A stretch of 34,815 nucleotides of DNA from Pseudomonadota bacterium (GCA_021847995.1 JAJZNE010000095.1:1-34815); one strand, 5' to 3'; shown: positions 1-9,032, numbered from the stretch's first letter. Notes: a model not told the origin generated them from the sequence alone. Program-made: numbers and translations.

Positions 1-239
1 GGCTGTTCCTGCGGCGCCGGCTGCGGCGGCGCCGGCGGTGCGGGCGGTGGCGGCAGCGTCGCCGCGTGGATTTGCATCGGCTTCGGTGCCGCGGGCGGCG
101 GCGCCGGCGGTGGCAGCCAGCCCAGCGCAAGCACCGCCACCCCCTCCAGCAGAAGCGCCGCCACGAAGGCAATTCCGAAACGGTCGCCGTCCGGCATGCC
201 CGTCCTGCGGCCCAGTCGGCCGATCACTTGCGCGTCCAT
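1..239 (-). CDS. tonB: TonB-like energy transducer, N-terminal part (cut by window edge)
   Basis: The reading frame starts at an ATG at 239-237 on the minus strand and runs off the left edge without a stop. After about 20 polar residues (MDAQVIGRLG...) there is one hydrophobic stretch, roughly residues 22-44, ending LALGWLPPP. A proline/alanine-rich segment follows. A short cytoplasmic start, a single membrane anchor and a Pro-rich periplasmic spacer is the TonB layout. The start lies 4 bp after the exbD stop, and exbB precedes it, so this is the last visible gene of a receptor-exbB-exbD-tonB operon. The C-terminal domain that contacts the receptor is outside the window, so the call rests on layout and neighbours. 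Confidence 0.72.
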   Translation of the reverse strand, partial: MDAQVIGRLGRRTGMPDGDRFGIAFVAALLLEGVAVLALGWLPPPAPPPAAPKPMQIHAATLPPPPAPPAPPQPAPQEQ

Positions 240-243
240 TGAC

Positions 244-819
244 TCAGGGCGAATTGGGAGCCGTTGCGGCCGGCGCAGGGGGAGCCGCCGCCGGCGGTTG
301 CGCGGCGGGCGCGGCGGCGGAGGGGGCCGTCCCGGCGGGAGAAGGCGCGATTGCCGCGCTGCCTTCGGACGCGGCGGGTGCTGGCGCCGGTGCGGCGGGC
401 GCCGCGGCTTCGCCGGCCGGCAGAGTGGCGACGCCGACATCGGTGACACCCGCCTCCCGGCACGCATCGAGCGCGTGGATGAACTGCTGGAACGCCACGT
501 CCTTCGATGCCGCGATCGTCACCTGCGTCTTTGACGGGTCGGGCTCGGCGCGCAGCAGTGCCACCAGCTCGTCCTTGGTCACCGGCTTGCCGTCCACGAT
601 CAGGCTGCCGTCCTTGTCCACATTGACCGTCACCTTCGGATGCTCGATGTGCTCGGCCTGGGTCGAACTCGGCAATTGCAGTGCCACCCCTGCGTCGGGG
701 ATCATCTGCAGGGTCACGATGATGAAGAACACCAGCAGAAACAGCATCACGTCGATCATCGGGATGATCTCGACGCGGCCGCGCTTGGCCTCGAAATAAT
801 GCATGCGGGAGCGGGGCAC
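244..819 (-). CDS. exbD: ExbD biopolymer transport protein with long Pro/Ala tail
   Basis: This is the ExbD/TolR-family partner of ExbB in the proton-driven complex that energises TonB. The protein starts PRSRMHYFEAKRGRVEIIPM, and the membrane segment (DVMLFLLVFFIIVTLQM) carries the conserved aspartate of the family near its start. A periplasmic domain follows (KVTVNVDKDGSLIVDGKPV, then VTIAASKDVAFQQFIHALD). I chose the GTG at 819 because it follows the exbB stop by 4 bp and has GGA about 8 bases upstream. The ATG at 804 is also possible. A longer frame starting at 855 would overlap exbB. The protein is about 191 residues, longer than the usual 140 or so. The extra length is a C-terminal tail of about 55 residues made almost entirely of Ala, Pro, Gly, Ser and Thr. 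Confidence 0.88.
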   Translation of the reverse strand: MPRSRMHYFEAKRGRVEIIPMIDVMLFLLVFFIIVTLQMIPDAGVALQLPSSTQAEHIEHPKVTVNVDKDGSLIVDGKPVTKDELVALLRAEPDPSKTQVTIAASKDVAFQQFIHALDACREAGVTDVGVATLPAGEAAAPAAPAPAPAASEGSAAIAPSPAGTAPSAAAPAAQPPAAAPPAPAATAPNSP

Positions 820-823
820 GATG

Positions 824-1477
824 CTATTCCGCGGCGACGGCGGCGCGGTCGCCATGCGGCCGGGTGATCATCACCCGGTTGAGCAGCAGCGTGCGCAGCG
901 TCTCCATCTGGTGCATCACCAGCCGGGCGGCGTTGGACAATCCATTGTACGCGAGCAGGCCGACCATCGCGACGAAAATGCCGGCGGCGGTGGTGATCAG
1001 CGCGTTGGCGACGCCGCCGGTCACTGCGGTCGGCGCGTTGCCCGGCGTTGCCAGCACCGAGAAGGCGCGGAACATGCCGACGATGGTTCCGAACAGGCCG
1101 AGAAGCGGGGCCAGCGTGATGATGGTGTCGAGGATCCACAGCCGCCGATCGAGCCGCGGCGCCGCGAGCATGATCGCCTCATCCATCCGGCCTTCGAGGT
1201 CGGCACGCCCGACCGGCGCATCGCCGTCCAGCAGCACGTCGATCACCACCGCTTCCGGCAGCCGTGCCGCGCGGCGCCGCAGGGCGGCAAGATCACCGCC
1301 GCTCAGCCGCGCGTATCCGGCCACGTCGGCGACCAGCCTGGCACCCCCCATGATGGTGCGGCGCAGATACCATGAGCGGTCGAGAATCACCGCCAGCGCG
1401 AGCACCTGTAGGAAGGCGAGTGCGTAGAGCACGCCGTCGGAGTAGTTGGCGATGTCGATGATAGCTTGGAAATCCAT
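824..1477 (-). CDS. exbB: ExbB proton channel (MotA/TolQ/ExbB family)
   Basis: A 217-residue inner-membrane protein of the MotA/TolQ/ExbB family, which conducts protons to power TonB. Three hydrophobic segments are visible: about residues 14-34, 112-138 and 155-180. The second contains the glycine-rich LAPLLGLFGTIVGM signature diagnostic of the family, and the third includes ANALITTAAGIFVAM. The ATG at 1477 has GGAAG 6 bases upstream. The gene sits between the receptor gene (114 bp upstream, with a strong hairpin in the gap) and exbD (4 bp downstream). The pairing with a TonB receptor and a TonB-like gene favours ExbB over TolQ. Confidence 0.9.
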   Translation of the reverse strand: MDFQAIIDIANYSDGVLYALAFLQVLALAVILDRSWYLRRTIMGGARLVADVAGYARLSGGDLAALRRRAARLPEAVVIDVLLDGDAPVGRADLEGRMDEAIMLAAPRLDRRLWILDTIITLAPLLGLFGTIVGMFRAFSVLATPGNAPTAVTGGVANALITTAAGIFVAMVGLLAYNGLSNAARLVMHQMETLRTLLLNRVMITRPHGDRAAVAAE

Positions 1478-1519
1478 GTCGAGCTTCCATGCGCAAACGC
1501 CGCGGCGCCTGGTTGCGCC

Positions 1520-1553
1520 GTGGCCGCGGAGCGTGTTACCGCGCCGCGGCCAC
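1520..1553 (-). terminator. Strong hairpin between the receptor gene and exbB
   Basis: GTGGCCGCGG at 1520-1529 is perfectly complementary to CCGCGGCCAC at 1544-1553, with a 14-base loop. Transcription from the receptor gene (stop at 1592) would read through it before reaching exbB (start 1477). No T-run follows on the minus strand, so it is not a classic intrinsic terminator. It may be a partial terminator, or a processing or stabilising hairpin, that sets different levels for the receptor and ExbBD-TonB. Confidence 0.45.
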
Positions 1554-1591
1554 TTTGTGTGTGACAGATTGATGGCAGTTGCAGCGTGCGC

Positions 1592-3946
1592 TCAGAACGA
1601 CACGCCGACGCTGCCGTAGACAGTGAGCGGCGGCGCCGGATAGCCCAGGCCGTAGCCGCTGGTGGTGGTGTTGTAGTAGCCGCCGCTGCTGAGGAAGAGG
1701 TAGTTGTTGTATTTGTTGTTAGTCGCGTTCAGCACCGAGAGCGACAGGTTGATGTCGCGATCCTTGCCGTAGAGCGTGATCGGCACCGTCGCATTGATGC
1801 CGACGTTGAGCGTGCCGTAGGCCGAGAGCGTCTGGTTGCTGGGCGCGCCGGTGACATTGTTGAAGACGTACTGGGAGCCGCTGAACTGGAACAGCGCGTA
1901 GGGGTCGATCACGACGCCTTCGGTGAGAAATTTGTAATCGGCCCCGACGTTGAGCGTTGATCCCGGCACGTAGGGCACGTGACGGCCATTGTAGCTGAGC
2001 GGGGCGGCGAAGCTGCCGGTGACGTAGCTGGTATAGGTCGCGTTGACGATGCTGGCGTTGGCGAAGGTGTGCAGCTGCAGGAACGGATTGTCGTCCACGA
2101 AGAAGTTGGCGCCCTGGTAGTTGGAGGTACCGAAGGCGGTCGTCGCGGTGCCGACGGCGTTGGTGGTCGTGATCGTCTGCTTCGCGTACCGCAGGAAGAA
2201 GTAGTTGGCGCCGAAATCGAAATTGTGCAGGAAGATGTCCGGCTGATCGGTCAGCACCTTGAAGCCGATCTGGTACTCCGTGGCCATGGCGAGCTGGGCG
2301 TATTGCTGGTCGATCGCCTGAAAGAGACCGCCGCCGCCGCCGACCTGCGGGGTCTTGTAGGCCTGCTCTGCGCTGGCGTAGAGGTTGAGCCATTTCTGCG
2401 GCTGATAGGTGATTTCCAGCGACGGCTCCGGCGCCAGATAGTTGCGGGTCTGGTAGCCGGGCAGGCCGTTGCCCAGCGCGCCCTGGTTCGTGCCGGTGGC
2501 GCCGGGGAAGTTGTAAGGGCCGGCATCATTATAGGACGTGTTGTACATAGCCAGCCGGATGCCGGGCGTGATGTGCAGGTTGCTCAGCGGATGGATGTCG
2601 TCCTGTGCGAACACGGCCGTGTCGAGCTGCGTGAACATGCCGCTGCGATATTTGTTGTTCGGCGCTGTGACACTGCCGTCATAGGGCGGGAAGGGGCTGT
2701 AGAAGGCGTTGCTGGTATTGTAGGTGGCGTTCTGGAAGAAGGCACCGGTATCGAACGTGTTGAACCACAAATCCTTGGTGACATCCACCTTGTCGCCATA
2801 CCAGTAGGAATATGGATTGTTGTACTCGAACTGGTTCGCGGCGCCGACCGGGAAGCTGTCGTTCGAGCGGTCATGCAGGCGGTCCTCGCGCACATAATAA
2901 AGGATGTTGTGCACGGACGTGGTGTCATCGAAATTATAGTTGAATTTGCTGTAGGTGGTCCAGAGCTGATTGACGTCGAATTTCTCATAGGTATTGTATG
3001 GAAGCGACGAATAGAAGCCACTCGTCTTCTGGCTGTAGAGCGGTCCGAGCGCGACGTTCGAGGACGTGTTGCCAAAGATGCCGATCTGCGCATTGGGTTC
3101 GGTCGGGACCACCGAAGGACGGTATCCGGCCGAACGCGAATAATAGGCACCGAAGCTGATATCGCCGCCGTCAAACTGTTTCACCGTCTTGGTGAAAAGG
3201 GCATAGTCATTGTAGGGATTGTTGAACCCATCCGGCCCGACCCGATAGCTGTTGCCGTCCTCGAAGCTGCCTTCGATGATGGTGGACCAGCCATTATGCT
3301 GGCCGCTGTTGAGGGCGAAATTCAGGATCTGGTCGTTGAAGCTGCCATAGGTCAGATTGACCATGGCACCGGCCGACTTGCTCGGTTGCAGCGGCGTGAA
3401 TTCGACATTGCCGCCGATGTTGTCGTACCAGCGATCGGCCGCGTTGCCCGGGCCGTAGGTGATGCTGGTGCCCTGGAACATCTGCATGTTCGGGATCGAG
3501 GCCGAGGCCCAGAGTCCGGTGACCGGATCGACCATCGGCACGCCGTCCATCGTGACCATCAGCGAGGCGCCGCCGGTATAGCCGCCGTAGCCGCCCCAGC
3601 CCTGGCCGACGCCGTCGAGCGCGATCGTGTATTTGGTGGCGCCGCTGTTGCCGTAGCCGTTCACATAGGCGCCCGGCGCCAGCGAAATCCCCTGCGCGCC
3701 ACCGACTGCCGGGCCGAGCATCTGCTGCTGCTCGGGCGTCAGCACGCGCACCGTCTCGCCGGAATTGAACACCTGTGTGGGCGTCGGTACCTGCGTGCCG
3801 ATCCCGCCGCCGCCGCCGCCGCCGTTGGCGCTGACCTCGCCTGCGTTGACGACATTGCCCGCGCTCTGCGCCCAGGCGCTGCCGGCAACGCCGGACAGCA
3901 GAATCGTCGAAAGAGCAATCCGTCGTATCGGTGCTGTGAAGTACAT
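1592..3946 (-). CDS. TonB-dependent outer-membrane receptor
   Basis: A 784-residue outer-membrane receptor. The first 26 residues form a signal peptide ending AWA, followed by QSAGN. A glycine-rich linker with seven consecutive Gly comes next, then GETVRVLTPEQQQ, which could hold the TonB box. The plug-like region includes YTIALDGVGQGWGGYGG, VTMDGVPMVDP and GGNVEFTP. The rest is a long beta-barrel region rich in Tyr, Asn and Thr, ending in the expected C-terminal Phe (VYGSVGVSF). The size is usual for the family. It lies just upstream of exbB-exbD-tonB on the same strand, so the receptor and its energising complex are encoded together. It is divergent from ppk and shares a 319-bp promoter region that contains a Pho-box-like array. 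The ligand cannot be read from sequence; siderophore, cobalamin and complex organic ligands are all possible. Confidence 0.9.
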   Translation of the reverse strand: MYFTAPIRRIALSTILLSGVAGSAWAQSAGNVVNAGEVSANGGGGGGGIGTQVPTPTQVFNSGETVRVLTPEQQQMLGPAVGGAQGISLAPGAYVNGYGNSGATKYTIALDGVGQGWGGYGGYTGGASLMVTMDGVPMVDPVTGLWASASIPNMQMFQGTSITYGPGNAADRWYDNIGGNVEFTPLQPSKSAGAMVNLTYGSFNDQILNFALNSGQHNGWSTIIEGSFEDGNSYRVGPDGFNNPYNDYALFTKTVKQFDGGDISFGAYYSRSAGYRPSVVPTEPNAQIGIFGNTSSNVALGPLYSQKTSGFYSSLPYNTYEKFDVNQLWTTYSKFNYNFDDTTSVHNILYYVREDRLHDRSNDSFPVGAANQFEYNNPYSYWYGDKVDVTKDLWFNTFDTGAFFQNATYNTSNAFYSPFPPYDGSVTAPNNKYRSGMFTQLDTAVFAQDDIHPLSNLHITPGIRLAMYNTSYNDAGPYNFPGATGTNQGALGNGLPGYQTRNYLAPEPSLEITYQPQKWLNLYASAEQAYKTPQVGGGGGLFQAIDQQYAQLAMATEYQIGFKVLTDQPDIFLHNFDFGANYFFLRYAKQTITTTNAVGTATTAFGTSNYQGANFFVDDNPFLQLHTFANASIVNATYTSYVTGSFAAPLSYNGRHVPYVPGSTLNVGADYKFLTEGVVIDPYALFQFSGSQYVFNNVTGAPSNQTLSAYGTLNVGINATVPITLYGKDRDINLSLSVLNATNNKYNNYLFLSSGGYYNTTTSGYGLGYPAPPLTVYGSVGVSF

Positions 3947-4265
3947 CGTGTGATCCGTCCACCGTGTGACGCCACCGGTCGGGCGCGGCGGACGAATGTC
4001 GGAGTTCGGAACGGGCGGCTAGAGCATCGAGGCCGCAGCACGAGAATCTTTGCCTGCTCGTTGAATTTATTTCTGCTGCCACCGAGCTGTCACTGCTCGG
4101 TCATGATTGGGCGCTACGCTGGTTCTCTTTCGTTTTGCATTCGGTGCCGACCCGGCGCCGCGACCGAACGCGCCCCGGCCCTGCCGTCCTGTTGCAACCT
4201 CTGCGGGTCCTGCGGAGTATGCCGTCGTGGCAGCACGATCCCACCACGCGGCACGGAGGGTCCGG
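3947..4265. other. Divergent intergenic region between receptor gene and ppk1
   Basis: A 319-bp gap holding the promoters of two divergent units. It contains the AT-richer patch TTGAATTTATTT near 4060 and, directly after it, three PhoB-like direct repeats (4076-4104). A potential -10 (TACGCT, 4115-4120) follows 10 bp later, which would leave a ppk1 leader of about 140 nt. Frames reaching into this gap from the ppk1 side start at a TTG without an RBS and look untranslated. Confidence 0.6.
4076..4104 (+). promoter_or_regulatory. Candidate PhoB binding site (three 7-bp repeats, 11-bp period)
   Basis: CTGCCAC (4076-4082), CTGTCAC (4087-4093) and CGGTCAT (4098-4104) lie exactly 11 bp apart. The last two match the known Pho-box pattern CTGTCAT-N4-CTGTCAT at 12 of 14 positions; the first repeat matches CTGTCAT at 5 of 7. 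PhoB boxes normally replace the -35 element, and TACGCT begins 10 bp after the array, as expected for a -10. The downstream genes encode polyphosphate enzymes, which is a coherent Pho target. I infer phosphate-starvation control of ppk1-ppx. Confidence 0.65.
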
Positions 4266-6473
4266 ATGAATGATAGCGAGACCGTGGACCGCCCGCCGCC
4301 GGCGCAGGGCGCGATCGCGGCCGATGATCCGGCGCGCCTGATCAACCGCGAACTGTCCTGGCTCGACTTCAACCACCGTGTGCTGGAGGAGGCGGAGAAC
4401 GCCCTGCATCCGCTGCTGGAGCGGCTGCGCTTCCTGTCGATCAGTGCCAGCAATCTCGACGAATTCTACTCGGTGCGCGTGGCCGGCCTGGTCGGGCAGG
4501 CGAAGGCCGGCGTCACCGCCCCCGCCCCCGATGGCCGCACCCCCGCCCAGCAGCTCGCCGAGGTGGAGGCGCGGGCGCGCGTGCTGCTCGCCGACCAGCA
4601 GCGCGTCTGGCAGGAACTGCGCGCCCTGCTGGCGCAGGCCGGCATCACCGTCGCCGAGGTGGACGAGCTGGCGATGCCCGACCGCACCTGGCTCGACGCC
4701 TGGTTCATGGAGCGTGTGTTCCCGGTCCTGACACCGCTCGCCATCGATCCGGCGCATCCCTTCCCGTTCATTCCCAACATGGGGCTGGTGATGGCGCTGC
4801 GCCTGTTCCGTGAGGAGGACGGGCACGGCATGCGGGCGCTGATCCCGTTGCCGGCGCAGGTGGAGCGCTTCATCCGCCTGCCGTCGGGCGGCGACGCCGG
4901 CGCGGGCGGGATCCGCTTCATGCTGCTCGAACATCTGGTCGGCCTGTTTCTCGACCGGCTTTTCCCCGGCTACCGGCTGCTCGGTCACGGCATGTTCCGC
5001 CTGATCCGCGACACCGATGTCGAATTCGAGGAGGAGGCGGAGGATCTCGTGCGATCCTACGAAACCGCGCTCAAGCGCCGCCGGCGCGGGGTCGCGATCC
5101 ATCTCACCGTCAATGCCGGCATGCCGGCGGATCTGCAGGAACTGATCGCCGACGAGCTGGACGCGACCGCCCAGGCGGTGTTCGTGCTCGATGGTCTGCC
5201 GGGGCTCGCCGACCTGAACCGACTCATCGTCGATGACCGGCCCGATCTGCTGTTTCCTCCCTACACGCCCCGCTTTCCCGAACGCATCCGCGATTTCGGC
5301 GGCGATTGCTTTGCCGCCATCCGTGCGAAAGACATCATCGTCCATCACCCGTTCGAAAGCTTCGACGTGGTGGTGCAGTTCCTCCGCCAGGCGGCGCAGG
5401 ACCCGAGCGTCGTCGCGGTCAAGCAGACGCTCTATCGCACCAGCCGCGACAGCCCGATCGTCAAAGCGCTGATCGAGGCGGCGGAGTCCGGCAAATCCGT
5501 CACCGCCATGGTGGAACTGCGCGCGCGCTTCGACGAGGAAGCCAATATCCGCCTTGCCCGTACGCTGGAGGCGGCGGGCGTGCAGGTCGTCTATGGCTTC
5601 ACCGAGCTCAAGACCCACGCCAAGCTGTCGCTGGTGGTGCGTCGCGAGGGGGCCGGGCTGCGGTCCTATGCGCATTTCGGCACCGGCAACTATCATCCGA
5701 TCACGGCGCGCATCTACACCGATCTGAGCTTCTTCACCACCGAGCCGGAATTGACGCGCGATGCCGCGCGCCTGTTCAACTACATGACCGGCTATGCCCG
5801 TCCGGAGCGCATGGAGGCGCTGGCCTTCAGCCCGCTGACCACGCGCAGCACGCTCGATGCCCTGATCGCGCGCGAGATCGAGTTCGCCCGCGCCGGCAGG
5901 CCCGCCGGCATCTGGCTCAAACTCAACGCACTGGTCGATGAGCGCCTGATCGACCACCTCTATGCGGCGTCGCGCGCCGGGGTGAAGGTCATGGCGGTGG
6001 TGCGCGGCATCTGCTGCCTGCGGCCCGGTGTTCCCGGACTCTCCGATAACATCCGGGTGAAGTCGATCGTCGGCCGCTTCCTGGAGCACAGCCGCATCTG
6101 CGTCTTCGGCAACGGCCATAAGCTGCCGAGCCGATATGCCAGCGTGTTCATCAGCTCGGCCGACTGGATGGCGCGCAACATGGAATGGCGGGTCGAAACG
6201 CTGGTGCCGATCCATAACCCCACCGTGCATGCGCAGGTGCTCGATCAGATCATGGTGGTCAACCTCAAGGATTCGGTGCAGTCGTGGGAACTGCATGCCG
6301 ACGGCGGCTGGCGCCGCGTGCCGCCGGGTGTGGGCAAGGCGCGCGTCTCCGCTCACGACTATTTCATGACCAACCCGTCACTGTCGGGCCGCGGCTCCGC
6401 GCTTCACGGTCCGCTGGTCACGGCCGGTCCCGTCACCGCCAGCCGCCGGCCGGATCGCTTGCTGCAGGACTGA
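4266..6473 (+). CDS. ppk1: Polyphosphate kinase 1
   Basis: PPK1 reversibly polymerises the gamma-phosphate of ATP into polyphosphate. The protein is 735 residues, close to the family's usual 700 or so. The N-terminal domain opens with [20 protein letters not shown] and then [16 protein letters not shown], both typical of PPK1. The HKD-like catalytic part has His451 in [11 protein letters not shown], equivalent to the phosphorylated histidine of E. coli PPK1, the [11 protein letters not shown] motif, and His608 in [15 protein letters not shown], the second conserved histidine. The C-terminus contains [16 protein letters not shown] chose the ATG at 4266 because homology starts just after it; longer frames enter the promoter region. 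The stop is 2 bp before the ppx start, so the two are probably co-transcribed. Confidence 0.95.
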   Translation: MNDSETVDRPPPAQGAIAADDPARLINRELSWLDFNHRVLEEAENALHPLLERLRFLSISASNLDEFYSVRVAGLVGQAKAGVTAPAPDGRTPAQQLAEVEARARVLLADQQRVWQELRALLAQAGITVAEVDELAMPDRTWLDAWFMERVFPVLTPLAIDPAHPFPFIPNMGLVMALRLFREEDGHGMRALIPLPAQVERFIRLPSGGDAGAGGIRFMLLEHLVGLFLDRLFPGYRLLGHGMFRLIRDTDVEFEEEAEDLVRSYETALKRRRRGVAIHLTVNAGMPADLQELIADELDATAQAVFVLDGLPGLADLNRLIVDDRPDLLFPPYTPRFPERIRDFGGDCFAAIRAKDIIVHHPFESFDVVVQFLRQAAQDPSVVAVKQTLYRTSRDSPIVKALIEAAESGKSVTAMVELRARFDEEANIRLARTLEAAGVQVVYGFTELKTHAKLSLVVRREGAGLRSYAHFGTGNYHPITARIYTDLSFFTTEPELTRDAARLFNYMTGYARPERMEALAFSPLTTRSTLDALIAREIEFARAGRPAGIWLKLNALVDERLIDHLYAASRAGVKVMAVVRGICCLRPGVPGLSDNIRVKSIVGRFLEHSRICVFGNGHKLPSRYASVFISSADWMARNMEWRVETLVPIHNPTVHAQVLDQIMVVNLKDSVQSWELHADGGWRRVPPGVGKARVSAHDYFMTNPSLSGRGSALHGPLVTAGPVTASRRPDRLLQD

Positions 6474-6475
6474 TC

Positions 6476-7951
6476 ATGCCCCTCCCGACCCGCTCCGCCG
6501 TCGTCGATCTCGGTTCCAATTCCGTGCGGCTCGTCGTCTTCGAGGGGCGGGGCCGCAACCCGGTGGCGATCTTCAACGAGAAGGCGGTGCTGCGTCTCGG
6601 CCGCGGGTTGCAGGCGACCGGGCTGCTCAATCCCGAAGCGATGGAGCAGGCGGCGACGGTGATGAACCGCTACCACGCGATCGTGCGCGCCATGCGGGCC
6701 GAGCCGTTCGAGGTGCTCGGCACGGCGGCGGTTCGCGACGCCGCCAACGGTCCGCTGTTCATCGCGGCACTGGAGCGGCGTCTGCCCGGCGTGCCGATCC
6801 GCATCCTCTCCGGTGCGGAGGAGGCCGAGTTTTCGGCGCGCGGCGTGCTGTGCGGCATTCCCGACGCCGACGGCATCCTCGCCGATATCGGCGGCGGGTC
6901 CGTCGAAGTGGTGCGGCTGTGCGAAGGCGTGCGCGGCGCGGCGCAGACGATGCGGCTCGGCGTGATCCGGCTCGCCGAGCGCGCACAGGGCGACATCGCC
7001 CGCGCCCGCGCCATCGTGGAGGCGGAACTGGCCGAGGTGGCGTGGCTCGCCGAAGGGACGGGGCGCGATCTCTATGTCGTCGGCGGTGCGTGGCGGGCGG
7101 TGGCGCGCATGCATATCGCCCAGACCGGATATCCGCTCAACATGATCCATCACTATACCGTCAACCGGGAGGAAATGCGGGAACTGACCGGCCTGATCGC
7201 CTCCGCCTCCCGCCGCACGCTGGAGCGGATGCCGGGCGCACCCCGCCGCCGGCTCGACGATCTTCCCTATGCCGCCCTGGTGCTGCGCCGGGTGTTGCGC
7301 GGCACCGGGGCACGGCGGGTGGTGTTCAGCGCCAACGGCCTGCGGGAAGGCTGGTACATGCACCTGTTGAGCGAGGCGGTGCGCCTCCAGGATCCGCTGC
7401 TGGCGGCGGCCCGCGAACTCGCTGCCGTCCACAGCCGCGATGCCGGGCTGCCTCCGGCGCTGCTGGACTGGACCGATCCGCTGTTCCCCGGCGAGGCGCA
7501 CATCTGGCGCCGGCTGCGGGAGGCTTGCTGCTGGATGAGCGACATCGGCAGCCATGACCATCCCGATTATCGCGCCGAGCAGGCGTTCCTGCGCATCCTG
7601 CGGCAGCCGGGCATCGGCATGGACCACCCGGCGCGGGCCTTCATCGGCCTGACACTCGCGCTGCGCTACGATGCCGAGCCGGAGGCACCGTTCCTCGCCG
7701 TCGCGCGCGGCCTGCTGACGCCCGACGCGGTGCAGCGCGCGACCGTCCTCGGCTGTGCGCTCCGGCTCGCCTACACGCTGTCGGCCGGCACCCCGCGGCT
7801 GCTGGCGGCCGGCCGGCTCGAGGTGAGCGGCGCGCTGGCGCTGCGCCTCACCCTGGGCAGCGGCCTCTTTGCGGGCGAAAGCGTGACAAGGCGGCTGGAC
7901 CGGCTGGCGCAGACGCTCGGCCTGACCGCACACACCGAGACGGCGGCGTGA
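6476..7951 (+). CDS. ppx: Exopolyphosphatase, Ppx/GppA family
   Basis: A 491-residue member of the Ppx/GppA phosphatases, which remove terminal phosphate from polyphosphate or from pppGpp. The ASKHA phosphate-binding loop is VVDLGSNSVRLVVFEG (from residue 8). The second loop ILADIGGGSVEVVRL is at about residue 137. Other family marks are VLGTAAVRDA and ILSGAEEAEFSARGVL. The C-terminal half (from about residue 310) is the extra helical domain typical of the longer Ppx forms. The ATG at 6476 follows the ppk1 stop by 2 bp; longer frames would lie inside ppk1. The operon with ppk1 favours polyphosphate over pppGpp as the main substrate, but both activities are known in the family. Confidence 0.93.
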   Translation: MPLPTRSAVVDLGSNSVRLVVFEGRGRNPVAIFNEKAVLRLGRGLQATGLLNPEAMEQAATVMNRYHAIVRAMRAEPFEVLGTAAVRDAANGPLFIAALERRLPGVPIRILSGAEEAEFSARGVLCGIPDADGILADIGGGSVEVVRLCEGVRGAAQTMRLGVIRLAERAQGDIARARAIVEAELAEVAWLAEGTGRDLYVVGGAWRAVARMHIAQTGYPLNMIHHYTVNREEMRELTGLIASASRRTLERMPGAPRRRLDDLPYAALVLRRVLRGTGARRVVFSANGLREGWYMHLLSEAVRLQDPLLAAARELAAVHSRDAGLPPALLDWTDPLFPGEAHIWRRLREACCWMSDIGSHDHPDYRAEQAFLRILRQPGIGMDHPARAFIGLTLALRYDAEPEAPFLAVARGLLTPDAVQRATVLGCALRLAYTLSAGTPRLLAAGRLEVSGALALRLTLGSGLFAGESVTRRLDRLAQTLGLTAHTETAA

Positions 7952-7973
7952 TCCGCTTCAGTCCTGCCGCCGG

Positions 7974-9032
7974 CTACAGTCCCAGCAGCACCGCGGCATA
8001 GGCGGCCAGCAGCCCGAACCCGAAAGTTCCCACGCCCAGCACGCCCAGCACCGGTGCCGGCAGGGCGCGGCCGAGCATCACCAGCGATGGCAGGCTGACC
8101 GCCGGCAGCGTCACCAGGAGCGCCGCGGCTCCGGCGCTGCCCAGGCCGACGTGCTGCAACACCTGCACGATCGGCACCTCGCCCGCGGTCGGGATCACGA
8201 ACAGCGTGCCGATTGCGGCGAGCAGCGGCGGCAGCCATCCGGCATGCCCGATCACCGGCGTCATCGCCGGGAACAGCCACGCCCGCGTCGCCCCGAGGGC
8301 GAACACCAGCAGGAAATATTCCGGCACCAGCCGGCTCGCCAGCCGCCACAGCGCGGCAAGATAGGCGCGCAGATAGCCGACCTGCGCCGGGTCCGGCGTT
8401 GTTGCGGGGTGCGGCGGCGGCAGGTGCCGGCCGGCCGGCATCAGCCGCGCCGCGAAATGGCTGAGCAAGAACACCAGCGCCACCCCCAGCACCAGCCGCA
8501 ATCCCGCCCAGCCCCATCCGAGCACGAAGCCGATGAACACCAGCGTGGCCGGGTTGAGCACCGGGTTGGCAAGAAAATAGGCCAGCGCCGCCGCCGTGTC
8601 GGCCTCGCTGCGGATCAGCCCGATCGTGACCGGGGCGGCGCAGCAGGTACACATCATCGAGGGCAGCGCCGCGGCGGTGGCGCGGGCGGACGCGCCGTCC
8701 CCCGCGAACAGGCGCGACACCATGCCGCGCGGCAGCAGAACCTCCACCCCCGCCCCGAGCACCAGTGCCAGCACCAGTGCCTGCCAGATCGCCCTGATAT
8801 AGGCGGCCGCATAGCTCAAACCCGCCTGCCAGCCGGCCGCGGGCGGGGCTGCCCCGGTGCCGCTCACGATCGAGGCACCGAGGCTCTGCTGGGCGGCGGC
8901 GACGAAGGCGCGGCCGTAATAGGGGTGCCACTTGACGTAATAGAGGTCGCCGGCGGCAAGGACCGTGAAGGCCAGAATCGGCAGCCAGGCGGGCGGACTC
9001 ACGGGTCGCGACGCGGTCTCGGATCGGGCCAC
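7974..9032 (-). CDS. Predicted permease, ArsP/COG0701-like family with CCAAP motif
   Basis: A 352-residue membrane protein with about eight hydrophobic segments. The family hallmark is in SMMCTCCAAPVTIGLIRSE, where paired cysteines lie in a membrane segment, followed by ALAYFLANPVLNPATLVFIG. The second half repeats the pattern with IPTAGEVPIVQVLQ. Proteins of this permease group (Pfam ArsP_2-like) include exporters of organoarsenicals and metals; this branch is uncharacterised to my knowledge. The vicinal cysteines suggest a soft metal or metalloid substrate, which is inference. The gene converges on ppx with a 22-bp gap and no clear terminator. The start at 9032 was chosen because it gives a short polar N-terminus just before the first membrane segment (WLPILAFTVLAAGDLYYV). 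Confidence 0.8.
   Translation of the reverse strand: MARSETASRPVSPPAWLPILAFTVLAAGDLYYVKWHPYYGRAFVAAAQQSLGASIVSGTGAAPPAAGWQAGLSYAAAYIRAIWQALVLALVLGAGVEVLLPRGMVSRLFAGDGASARATAAALPSMMCTCCAAPVTIGLIRSEADTAAALAYFLANPVLNPATLVFIGFVLGWGWAGLRLVLGVALVFLLSHFAARLMPAGRHLPPPHPATTPDPAQVGYLRAYLAALWRLASRLVPEYFLLVFALGATRAWLFPAMTPVIGHAGWLPPLLAAIGTLFVIPTAGEVPIVQVLQHVGLGSAGAAALLVTLPAVSLPSLVMLGRALPAPVLGVLGVGTFGFGLLAAYAAVLLGL

Noticed and set aside
1979..4273. 764-codon open frame on the plus strand, antisense to the receptor gene
   Set aside because: High GC keeps the opposite strand free of stops. The receptor on the minus strand has a signal peptide, plug and barrel; the plus frame has no recognisable domain.
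4101..6356. 751-codon open frame antisense to ppk1
   Set aside because: Its His/Arg/Gln-rich composition is typical of a shadow frame, and ppk1 is certain.
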